From Beta vulgaris subsp. vulgaris (taxonomy: Eukaryota; Streptophyta; Magnoliopsida; Caryophyllales; Amaranthaceae), in contig NC_079202.1 of assembly GCF_026745355.1 (NCBI RefSeq), forward strand, positions 28,201,748 to 28,265,747: a DNA stretch of 64,000 nt, read 5' to 3'. The position numbers and the translations under genes are program-made. Positions 37,093 to 47,900 of this stretch are shown in pieces (position 1 is the stretch's first letter; each line of letters begins with the position of its first letter). The notes beneath the pieces were generated by a model. That model saw nothing but the letters and a program-made list of their open reading frames with translations, was not told the DNA's origin and did not search any database.

Positions 37093-38983
37093 ACATTTCA
37101 GGCTTTGGAATCGCTCAATTCTGATGTCTAAGATAGGAGTTAGCTCCAAATTACGTTGTTGGGCAAGATGAGCATCAAATAGACACGAAAAATCGAACTT
37201 CAACGATTTCAGCATCTGAGCTCACGAACCTCTTAGAAATGGGAAAAAACATGTCAGGCTTTGGAATCGCTCAACTCTGATGTCCGAGATAGGAGTTAGG
37301 TGCAAATTACGATGTTGGGCCAAGATGAGCATGAAACAAACACGAAAAAATCGGACTTCAACGAATTCAGCTTCGGAGCTCACGATCCGCTTAGAAATGG
37401 TAAAACACCAATTCAGGCTTTTGAATTGCTCAATTCTGATGTCCGAGCTAGAAGTTAGGCCCTAATTACGATTTTGGGCTTAAATGTGCAGGAAAAAGAC
37501 GCGAAAAATCGGACATTATGGAATTCAGCTTCTAAGATCACGACCCCTTAGAAATGGTAAAAAAATAATTCAAGCTTTTGAATCGCTCAATTCTGATCTC
37601 CGAGATAGAAGTTAGGCGCAAATTACGATTTTGGGACCTGTTGAGCAGGACATAGATGCTAAAAATTAGGCTGCAATGAATTCAGCTTCTGACCTCACGA
37701 ACCACTTATAATGGTAAAAATAAAAACATTTCAGGCTTTGGAATCGCACAATTCTGATGTCCGAGATAGGAGTTAGGTCCAAATTACGATGTTGGGCCAA
37801 GATGACATTGAAACAGACACGAAAAATCGGACTTCAATGAATTCAGCTTCTGAGCTCATGAACCCCTTAGAAATGGGAAAAAAACTAATTCAGGCTTTTG
37901 AATTGCTCAATTCAGATGTCCGAGCTAGAAGTTAGACCTTAATTACGATTTTGGGCCCAGATGAGCAGGTAAAAGACGCTAAAAATCGGAATTCAAGGAA
38001 TTCAGCTTCTAAGCTCACGAACCCCTTAGAAATGGTAAAAAAACAATTCAAGCTTTTGAATCGCTCAATTCTGATCTCCGACCTAGAAGTTAGGCCCAAA
38101 TTACGATTTTGTTCCCTGATGAGTAAGACACAGACGCGAAAAATTAGGCTGCGATGAATTCAGCTTCTGAGCTCACAATCCACTTATAATGGTAAAAAAA
38201 AACATTTCAAGCTTTGGAATCGCTCAATCCTGATGTCTGAGATAGGAGTTACGTCCAAATTACGATGTTGGGCCAAGATAAGCATGAAACAGACACGAGA
38301 AATCGAACTTCAACGAATTCAGCTTCTGAGCTCACGAACCCCTTAGAAATGGTAAAAACATAATTCAAGCTTTTGAATCGCTTAATTCTGATCTCCGAGC
38401 TAGAAGTTAGGCCCAAATTACGATTTTGGACCCTGATGAGCATGACACAGACGCTGAAAATTAGGCTGCAATGAAATCAGCTTCTGAGCTCACGAACCAC
38501 TTATAATGGTAATAAAACACATTTCAGGCTTTGGAATCGCTCAATTCCGATGTCTGAGATAGGATTTAGGTCCAAATTACGATGTTGGGCCAAGATGAGC
38601 ATGAAACAGACACGAAAAATCGGACTTCAACAAATTCAGCTTCTGAGCTCACAAACCCCTTAGAAATGGTTAAAAAACTAATTCAGGCTTTTGAATTGCT
38701 CAATTCTGATGTCCGAGCTAGAAGTTAGGCCCTAATTACGATTTGGGGTCAGATGAGCAGGAAAAAGACGCGAAAAATCGGACTTCAAGGAATACAGCTT
38801 CTAAGCTCACGAACCCCTTAGAAATGGTAAAAAAAAATTCAAGCTTTTGAATCGCTCAATTCTGATCTCCGAGATAGAAGTTAGGCACAAATTACGATTT
38901 TGTGCCCTGATGAGCAAGACACAGAAGCGAAAAATTAGGCTGCAATGAATTCAGATTCTGAGCTCACAAACCACTTATAATGG

Positions 38984-38992
38984 TAAAAAAAA
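38984..38992. other. Target-site duplication, left (TAAAAAAAA)
   Basis: Nine bases before the inverted repeat match 40240-40248 after it. Removing the element and one copy restores a normal C-tail to A-monomer junction. Because the target is an A-run, the exact length could be off by a base. Confidence 0.75.
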
Positions 38993-39140
38993 CGGTTTTT
39001 TCACCAGGTACCCCTGTGGTTTAACAAAATTCATGGGGTACCCCTAACTTTAAACTAATGCACAAGGTACCCTTATTATTTAAGTTAAATGCACCAAATA
39101 CCCTTAATGAGTAACGGTGTCAAGTTTCTGTTAGTCATTA
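38993..39140 (+). repeat. Terminal inverted repeat, left, element 1
   Basis: About 148 bp pairs with 40092-40239. It contains four TACCC words starting at 39009, 39039, 39068 and 39099, so they lie 16, 46, 75 and 106 bases from the element end. The first three are within GGTACC. The repeat closes with gttagtcatta. Confidence 0.88.
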
Positions 39141-39437
39141 GGGTTAATTAACTCCTTTAATCCTAATTAAACCCTAATTAAGCCCTAATTAAGCCCTAAT
39201 TAACTAACTAAACCCTAACTCCATAACTTGAAACCCTAACCCCCAACCACCACCCAACCACCACCACCTCCCTTCTCCCCTAACCCACCACCCCTCCAAC
39301 AACCCAACCCCCCCACCCAGCCCCCCTCCCCATCGCCGGCAACACCTCAGCCCTAACCCACGCCCACCCCCAACCCCACGCCCACCCCACCCCCAACCCA
39401 CGTCCACCCCCACCCCTTAGCAGCAACCACCACCATT
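39141..39437. other. Telomere-like and C-rich subterminal region, element 1
   Basis: Degenerate CCCTAATTAA/AACCCTAA words at 39145-39240 pass into a strongly C-rich, low-complexity stretch (about 39238-39420) made of CCACC and CCAACC words. A long reading frame on the minus strand here is pure glycine/tryptophan low complexity and is not considered a gene. Confidence 0.7.
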
Positions 39438-39439
39438 CT

Positions 39440-39725
39440 TGATTTCAAAACCTGTTTTCAAAAATAAATTTCGAAAATCAATTTCAAAATCAATTTCGAA
39501 AACATTTTCAGAAATCAATTTCGAAAACATTTTCGAAAATCAATTTCGAAAACATTTTCGAAATCAAGAACCATTTTCGAAAAGGTTTTTGAAAATGGTT
39601 TTCGAAAACATTTTCGAAATCAAGAACCATTTTCGAAAAGGTTTTTGAAAATGGTTTTCGAAAACCTTTTGCGAAAATTTTCGAAAACCTTTTGAAATCA
39701 TTTTCGAAATCACTTTTGAAATCAG
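39440..39725. repeat. TTTTCGAAAA-rich palindromic repeat with a 55-bp tandem unit
   Basis: The self-complementary word TTTCGAAA recurs every 15-20 bases. Within it a 55-bp unit is tandemly duplicated (39546-39600 and 39601-39655), with wording such as ttcgaaaacattttcg and ccattttcgaaaagg. Because the word is its own complement, both strands give similar phenylalanine/lysine-rich open frames, which are artefacts. Confidence 0.8.
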
Positions 39726-39784
39726 TTTTTGAAATTAAGAAAATCAATGAAGAAGAAGGAGAGAGAAATTAAGAACAACATTCG

Positions 39785-40045
39785 CGGGGGTGGGGTGGGG
39801 GAAATCGATGGGAATGGGGGAGGGGATAGGGCTGCGAAGGATGGGGGAGGGTGGCTACCGTGGGGTGTGGGAGGGAGGGGTGATGCGGGGGGCTGGGGAA
39901 GGGTGGCTGCTGCGAAGGGTGGGTAAAGGAGGGGAGGGGTGTTGCAGGTTGGTGAGTGGTGGGGGAGGGGCTGGGGAAGGTAGAAGGGGATGTAGTGGGT
40001 GGGTGGTAGTTAGGGTTAGGGTTTAGGTTGGGGGTGGGTGTGGAG
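39785..40045. other. G-rich region with quadruplex-capable runs and telomere-like words, element 1
   Basis: Runs of three to five G separated by one to a few bases begin at 39786 (GGGGGTGGGGTGGGGG) and recur to about 39990. They are followed by GTTAGGGTTAGGGTTTAGG-like sequence at 40009-40028. It mirrors the C-rich side in composition, though the two do not match base for base. Confidence 0.65.
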
Positions 40046-40091
40046 GTGTTAGGTTAGAAGGCTTAATTAGAGTTAGAGCGCTAATTAGGGT

Positions 40092-40239
40092 TAATGACTA
40101 ACGGAAACTTAACGCCGTTAGTCATTCAGGGCATTTGGTGCATTTTATTGAAACAATAAGGGTACCTTGTGCATTAGTTTAAAGTTAGGGGTACCCCATG
40201 AATTTTGTTAAAGTACAGGGGTACCTGGTGAAAAAACCG
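40092..40239 (-). repeat. Terminal inverted repeat, right, element 1
   Basis: It is the reverse complement partner of 38993-39140. GGGTA words end at 40223, 40193 and 40164, with a GGGCA variant ending at 40133, giving the same 16, 46, 75, 106 spacing from the element end as in the left repeat. Confidence 0.88.
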
Positions 40240-40248
40240 TAAAAAAAA
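40240..40248. other. Target-site duplication, right (TAAAAAAAA)
   Basis: It matches 38984-38992, and satellite resumes at once with cttttcaggctttgg. Confidence 0.75.
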
Positions 40249-41989
40249 ACTTTTCAGGCTTTGGAATCGCTCAATTCTGATGTCCGAGATAAGAGTTAGG
40301 TCCAAATTACGATGTTGGGCCAAGATGGGCATGAAACAGACACGAAAAATCGCACTTCAACAAATTCAGCTTCTGAGTTCACGAACCCCTTAGAAATGGG
40401 AAAAAAACCAATTCAGGCTTTTGAATTGCTCAATACGGATGTCCGAGCTAGAAGTTAGGCCCTGATTACGATTTTGGGCCTAGATGAGCAGGAAAAAGAC
40501 GCGTAAAATCGGACTTCAAGGAATTCAGCTTCTAAGCTCACGAACCCCCTAGAAATGGTAAAAAAACAATTCAAGCTTTTGAATCGCTTAATTCTGATCT
40601 CCGAGATAGAAGTTAGGCCCAAATTACGATTTTGTTCCCTTATGAGCAAGACACATACGCGAAAAATTAGGCTACAATGAATTCAGCTTCTGAGCTCACA
40701 AACCACTTATAATGGTAAAAAAAACATTTCAGGCTTTGGAATCGCTCAATTATGATGTCTGAGATAGGAGTTACGTCCAAATTACGATGTTGGGCCAAGA
40801 TGAGCATGAAACAGACACGAGAAATCGAACTTCAACGAATTCAGCTTCTGAGCTCACGAACCCTTTAGAAATGGTAAAAAAAATAATTCAAGCTTTTGAA
40901 TCGCTTAATTCTGATCTCCGAGCTAGAAGTCAGGCCCAAATTACGATTTTGGGCCCTTATGAGCAGGACACAGACGCTGAAAATTAGGCTGCAATAAATT
41001 CAACTTATGTGCTCACGAACCACTTATAATGGTAAAAAAACACATTTCAGGCTTTGGAATCGCTCAATTCTGATGTCTGAGATAGGATTTAGGTCAAAAT
41101 TACGATGTTGGGCCAAGATGAGTATGAAACAGACACGAAAAATTGGACTTCAACGAATTCAGCTTCTGAGCTCACGAACCCCTTAGAAATGGGAAAAAAA
41201 CCAATTCAGGCTTTTGAATTGCTCAATTCGGATGTCCGAGCTAGAAGTTAGGCCTTGATTACGATTTTGGGCCTAGATGAGCAGGAAAAAGACACGTAAA
41301 ATCGGACTTCAAGGAATTCAGCTTCTAAGCTCACGAACCCCTAGAAATGGTAAAAAAACAATTCAAGCTTTTGAATCGCTCAATTCTGATCTCAGAGATA
41401 GAAGTTAGGCCCAAATTACGATTTTGTTCCCTTATGAGCAAGACACAGACGCGAAAAAATTAGGCTACAATGAATTCAGCTTCTGAGCTCACAAACCACT
41501 TATAATGGTAAAAAAAACATTTCAGGCTTTGGAATCGCTCAATTATGATGTCTGAGATAGGAGTTACGTCCAAATTACGATGTTGGGCCAAGATGAGCAT
41601 GAAACAGACACGAAAAATCGGACTTCAACGAATTCAGCTTCCGAGCTCACGAAACCCTTAGAAATGGTTAAAAAACCAATTCAGGCTTTTGAATTGCTCA
41701 ATTCTAATTTCCGAGCTAGAAGTTAGGCCCTAATTACGATTCAGGGTTAGATGAGCAGGAAAAAGACGCGAAAAATCGGATTTCAAGGAATACAGCTTCT
41801 AAGCTCACGAACCCCTTAGAAAAGGTAAAAAAATAATTCAAGCTTTTGAATCGCTCAATTCTGATCTCCGAGATAGAAGTTTGGCCCAAATTACGATTTT
41901 GTGCCCTGATGAGCAAGACACAGACGCGAAAAATTAGGCTGCAATGAATTCAACTTTTAAGCTCACAAACCACTTATAATGGTAAATAA

Positions 41990-44900
41990 AAACTTTTCAG
42001 GGTTTGGAATCGCTCAATTTTGATGTCCGAGATAAGAGATCCAAATTACGTTGTTGGGCCAAGATGAGCAAGAAACAGACACGAAAAATCACACTTCAAC
42101 GAATTCAGCTTCTGAGCTCACGAACCCCTTAGAAATGGGAAAAAAACCAATTCAGGCTTTTGAATTGCTTAATTCGGATGTCCGAGCTAGAAGTTAGGCC
42201 CTAATTACGATTTTGGGCCTACATGAGCAGGAAAAAGACGCGTAAAATCGGACTTCAAGGAATTCAGCTTCTAAGCTCACGAATCCCCTAGAAATGGTAA
42301 AAAAACAATTCAAGCTTTTGAATCGCTCAATTCTGATCTCCGAGATAGAAGTTAGGCCCAAATTAAGATTTTGTTTCCTAATGAGCAAGACACAGACGCG
42401 AAAAATTCGGCTGTAATGAATTCAGCTTCTGAGCTCACAAACCACTTATAATGGTAAAAAAAAACATTTCAGGCTTTTGAATCGCTCAATTCTGATGTCT
42501 GAGATAGGAGTTACGTCCAGATTACGATGTTGGGCCAAGATGAGCAGGAAACAGACACGAGAAATCGAACTTCAACGAATTCAGCTTCTGAGCTCACGAA
42601 CCCCTTAGAAATGGTAAAAAAAACAATTCAAGCTTTTGAATCGCTTAATTCTGATCTTCCGAGCTAGAAGTTAGGCCCAAATTACGATTTTTGGGCCCTG
42701 ATGAGCAGGACAACAGACGCTGAAAGTTAGGCTGCAATGAATTCAGCTTCTGAGCTCACGAACCACTTAATAATGGTAAAAAAGTCACATTTCAGGCTTT
42801 GGAATCGCTCAATTCCGATGTCTCAGATAGGATTTAGGTCCAAATTACGATATGGGGCCAATATGAGCATGAAACAGACACGAAAAAATCGAACTTCAAC
42901 GAATTCAGCTTCTGAGCTCACGAACCCCTTATAAATGCTTAAAAAATCAATCCAGGCTTTTGAACTGCTCAATTCTGATGTCCAAGCTAGAAGTTAGGCC
43001 CTAATTACGATTTGGGCTTAGATGAGCAGGAAAAAGATGCGAAAAATCGGACTTCAAGGAATACAGCTTCTAAGCTCACGAACCCCATAGAAATGGTAAA
43101 AAAACAATTCAAGCTTTTGAATCGCTCAATTCTGATCTCCGAGATAGAAGTTAGGCCAAATTACGATTTTGTACCCTGATGAGCAAGACACAACGCGAAA
43201 AATTAGGCTGGCAATGAATTCAGCTTCTGATCACAACAAACCACTTATAATGGTAAAAAAAAACTTTTCAGGCTTTGGAATCGCTCAATTCTGATGTCCG
43301 AGATAAGAGTTAGGTCCAAATTACGATGTGGGCCAAGATGAGCAGGAAACAGACACGAAAACATTGCACTTCAACGAATTCAGCTTCTGAGCTCACGAGC
43401 CCTTAGAAATGGGAAAAAAACCAATTCAGGATTTTGAGATTGCTTAATTCGGATTTCCGAGCTAGAAGTTAGGCCCTATAATAAGATTTTGGGCCTAGAT
43501 GAGAAAGAAACAGATGCGAAAAAATTGGACTTCAAGGAATTCAGCTTCTAAGCTCACGAACCCCCTAGAAATGGTAAAAAAAACAATTCAAGCTTTTGAA
43601 TCGCTCAATTCTGATCTCCGAGATAGAAGCTAGACCCAAATTAGGATTTTGTTCTCTGATGAGCAAGACACAAACGCAAAAAATTAGGCTGCAATGAATT
43701 CAGCTTCTGAGCTCACGAACCAGTTATAATGGTAAAAAAAAACATTTCAGGCTTTTGAATCGCTCAATTCTGATGTCGAGATAGGAGTTAGGTCCAAATT
43801 ACGATGTTGGGCCAAGATGAGCATGAAACAGACTCGAAAAATCGCACTTCAACGAATTCAGCTTCTGAGCTCATGAACGCCTTAGAAATGGGAAAAAAAC
43901 CAATTAAGGCTTTTGAATTTCTCAATTCGGATGTCCGAGCTTGGAGTTAGGCCCTAATTACGATTTTGGGCCTAGATGAGTAGGAAAAAGACGCGTGAAA
44001 TCGGACTTCAAAAAATTCAGCTTCTAAACCCACAGACCCCTTAGAAACGGTAAAAAAAACAATTCAAGCTTTTGAATCGCTCAATTCTGATCTCCGAGCT
44101 AAAAGTTAGGCCAAAATTACGATTTTGGTCCGTAATAAGTAGGGCATAGACGTAAAAAATTAGGCATTAATGAATTCAGCTTCTGAGCTCACGAACCACT
44201 TATAATGGTAAAAAACACATTTCAGGCTTTGGAATCGCTCAATTCCGATGTCCGAGATAGGATTTAGGTCCAAATTACGATGTTGGGCCAAGATGAGCAT
44301 GAAACAGACACGAAAAATCGGACTTCAACGAATCTAGCTTCTGAGCTCACGAACCCCTTAGACATGGTTAAAAAACCAATCAGGCTTTTGAATCACTCAA
44401 TTCTGATCTCCGAGATAGAAGTTAGGCCCAAATTACGATTTTGTGCCCTGATGAGCATACACAGACGCGAAAAATTAGGCTGCAATAATTTCAGCTTCTG
44501 AGCTCACAAACGACTTATAAGGGTAAAAAAAAACGTTTCAGGCTTTGGAATCGCTCAATTCTGAATTCCGAGATAAGAGTTAGGTCCAAATTACGAAGTT
44601 GGCCAAGATGAGCATGAAACAGACACGAAAACTTGCACTTCAACGAATTCAACTTCTGAGCTCACGAACCCCTTAGAAATGGGAAAAAAAACCAAGTCAG
44701 GCTTTAGAATTACTCAATTCGGATGTCCGAGCTAGAAGTTAGGCCCTAATTACGATTTTGGGCCTAGATTAGTAGGAAAAAGACGCGAAAAATCGGACTT
44801 CAAGGAATACAGCTTCTAAGCTCACGAACCCCTTAGAAATGGTAAAAAAAACAATTGAAGCTTTTGAATCGCTCAATTCTGATCTCCGAGATAGAAATTA

Positions 44901-47900
44901 GGCCCAAATTACGATTTTGTTCCCTGATGAGCAAGACACGGACGCAAAAAATTAGGCTGCAATGAATTCAGCTTCTGAGCTCACAAACCACTTATAATGG
45001 TAAATAAAAACTTTTCAGGCTTTGGAATCGCTCAATTTTGATGTCCGAGATAAGAGTTAGGTCCAAATTACGATGTTGGGCCAAGATGAGCAAGAAACAG
45101 ACACGAAAAACACACTTCAACGAATTCAGCTTCTGAGCTCACGAACCCCTTAGAAATAAGAAAAAAACCAATTCAGGCTTTTGAATTGCTTAATTCGGAT
45201 GTCCGAGCTAGAAGTTAGGCCCTAATTACGATTTTGGGCCTAGATGAGCAGGGAAAAGACGCGTAAAATCGGACTTCAAGGAATTCAGCTTCTAAGCTCA
45301 CGAATCCCCTTGAAATGGTAAAAAAACAATTCAAGCTTTTGAATCGCTCAATTCTGATCTCCGAGATAGAAGTTAGGCCCAAATTACGATTTTGTTTCCT
45401 AATGAGCAAGACACAGACGCGAAAAATTCGGCTGCAATGAATTCAGCTTCTGAGGTCACAAACCACTTATAATGGTAAAAAAAAACATTTCAGGCTTTTG
45501 AATCGCTCAATTCTGATGTCTGAGATAGGAGTTACGTCCAGATTACGATGTTGGGCCAAGATGAGCAGGAAACAGACACGAGAAATCGAACTTCAGCGAA
45601 TTCAGCTTCTGAGCTCACGAATCCCTTAGAAATGGTAAAAAAACAATTCAAGCTTTTGAATCGCTTAATTCTGATCTCCGAGCTAGAAGTTAGGCCCAAA
45701 TTACGATTTTGGGCCTTGATGAGCAGGACACAGACGCTGAAAGTTAGGCTGCAATGAATTCAGCTTCTGAGCTCACGAACCACTTATAATGGTAAAAAAG
45801 TCACATTTCAGGCTTTGGAATCGCTCAATTCCGATGTCTCAGATAGGATTTAGGTCCAAATTACGATATGGGGCCAATATGAGCATGAAACTGACACGAA
45901 AAATCGAACTTCAACGAATTCAGCTTCTGAGCTCACGAACCCCTTATAAATGGTTAAAAAATCAATCCAGGCTTTTGAACTGCTCAATTCTGATGTCCAA
46001 GCTAGAAGTTAGGCCCTAATTACGATTTGGGCTCAGATGAGCAGGAAAAAGATGCGAAAAATCGGACTTCAAGGAATACAGCTTCTAAGCTCACGAACCC
46101 CTTAGAAATGGTAAAAAAATAATTCAAGCTTTTGAATCGCTCAATTCTGATCTCCGAGATAGAAGTTAGGCCCAAATTACGATTTTGTACCCTGATGAGC
46201 AAGACACAAACGCGAAAAATTAGGCTGCAATGAATTCAGCTTCTGATCACACAAACCACTTATAATGGTAAAAAAAAACTTTTCAGGCTTTGGAATCGCT
46301 CAATTCTGATGTCCGAGATAAGAGTTAGGTCCAAATTACGATGTTGGGCCAAGATGAGCATGAAACAGACACGAAAAATTGCACTTCAACGAATTCAGCT
46401 TCTGAGCTCACGAGCCCCTTAGAAATGGGAAAAAAACCAATTCAGGATTTTGAATTGCTTAATTCGGATGTCCGAGCTAGAAGTTAGGCCCTAATTACGA
46501 TTTTGGGCCTAGATGAGAAGGAAAAAGACGTGTGAAATTGGAATTCAAGGAATTCAGCTTCTAAGCTCACGAACCCCCTAGAAATGGTAAAAAAACAATT
46601 CAAGCTTTTGAATCGCTCAATTCTGATCTCCGAGATAGAAGTTAGACCCAAATTACGATTTTGTTCCCTGATGAGCAAGACACAGACGCAAAAAATTAGG
46701 CTGCAATGAATTCAGCTTATGAGCTCACGAACCACTTATAATGGTAAAAAAAAACATTTCAGGCTTTGGAATCGCTCAATTCTGATGTCCGAGATAGGAG
46801 TTAGGTCCAAATTACGATGTTGGGCCAAGATGAGCATGAAACAGACACGAAAAATCGCACTTCAACGAATTCAGCTTCTGAGCTCACGAACGCCTTAGAA
46901 ATGGGAAAAAAACCAATTAAGGCTTTTGAATTGCTCAATTCTGAAGTTTGAGCTAGAAGTTAGGCCTGAATTACGATTTGGGCTCAGATGAGTAGGAAAA
47001 AGACGCGTGAAATCGGACTTCAAAAAATTCAGCTTCTAAGCTCACAAACCCCTTAGAAATGGTAAAAAAACAATTCAAGCTTTTGAATTGCTCAATTCTG
47101 ATCTCCTAGATAGAAGTTAGGTCCAAATTACGATTTGGGTCCCTGAAGAGTAGGACATGGACGTAAAAAATTAGGCTACAATGAATTCAGCTTCTGAGCT
47201 CACGAACCACTTATAATGGTAAAAAACACATTTCAGGCTTTGGAATCGCTCAATTCCGATGTCCGAGATAGAATTTAGGTCCAAATTACGATGTTGGGCC
47301 AAGATGAGCATGAAACAGACACGAAAAACCGGACTTCAACGAATTCATCTTCTGAGCTCACGAACCCCTTAGACATGGTTAAAAAACCAATTCAGCCTTT
47401 TGAATTGCTCAATTCTGAAGTCCGAGCTAGAAGTTAGGCCCTAATTACGATTTGGGGTCAGTTGAGCAGGAAAAAGACGCGAAAAATCGGATTTCAAGGA
47501 ATACAGCTTCTAAGCTCACGAACCCCTTATAAATGGTAAAAAAGCAATTCAAGCTTTTGAATTGCTCAATTCTGATCTCCGAGATAGAAGTTAGGTCCAA
47601 ATTGCGATTTTGATCCCTGATGAGTAGGACATAGACGTAAAAAATTAGGCATTAATGAATTCAGGTTCTGAGCTCACGAACCACTTATAATGGTAAAAAA
47701 CACATTTCAGGCTTTGGAATCGCTCAATTCCGATGTCCGAGATAGGATTTAGGTCGAAATTACGATGTTGGGCCAAGATGAGCATGAAACAGACACGAAA
47801 AATCGAACTTCAACGAATTTAGCTTCTGAGCTCACGAACCCCTTAGACATGGTTAAAAAACCAATCAGGCTTTTGAATCACTCAATTCTGATCTCCGAGA

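Larger units (their letters stand above)
26142..38992. repeat. Satellite array, middle block, strong higher-order repeats
   Basis: The same monomer family resumes at the second half of an A monomer. Block-specific variants include gaaccttttagaaatgg, gcctagataagcagg, cattaacccctt and aatttctcaattctg. Monomers truncated to about half length occur where a B-type gagcagga runs directly into an A-type ggaatcgctc. Multi-kilobase periodicity dominates here. From about 37.1 kb the block returns to the plainer A-B-C pattern until the first Mutator-like element. No other insertion or gene is visible. Confidence 0.96.
38993..40239. mobile_element. Non-autonomous Mutator-like element 1 (1247 bp)
   Basis: The ends are CGGTTTTTTCACCAGG and its complement. 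Terminal inverted repeats of about 148 bp are present, with a 9-bp target duplication. Long inverted repeats plus a 9-bp duplication are characteristic of the Mutator superfamily. Inside the inverted repeats lie telomere-like CCCTAA words, a C-rich stretch, a TTTTCGAAAA-rich repeat and a G-rich stretch, ending in GGTTAGGGTTTAGG-like sequence. C-rich and G-rich arms sit on opposite sides, so the element is foldback-like overall. No transposase reading frame exists, so movement would need a partner enzyme. It shares architecture with 60500-61526. A foldback element of another superfamily is the main alternative. Confidence 0.82.

Noticed and set aside
39204..40026. Glycine/tryptophan-rich and Phe/Lys-rich frames in element 1
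   Set aside because: They are translations of C-rich or G-rich runs and of the self-complementary TTTTCGAAAA repeat; equivalent frames appear on the opposite strand.
39145..40090. Chromosome end or true telomeric tract
   Set aside because: The CCCTAA and TTAGGG words are few, degenerate, inverted relative to each other and confined to the transposons, with satellite on both sides.
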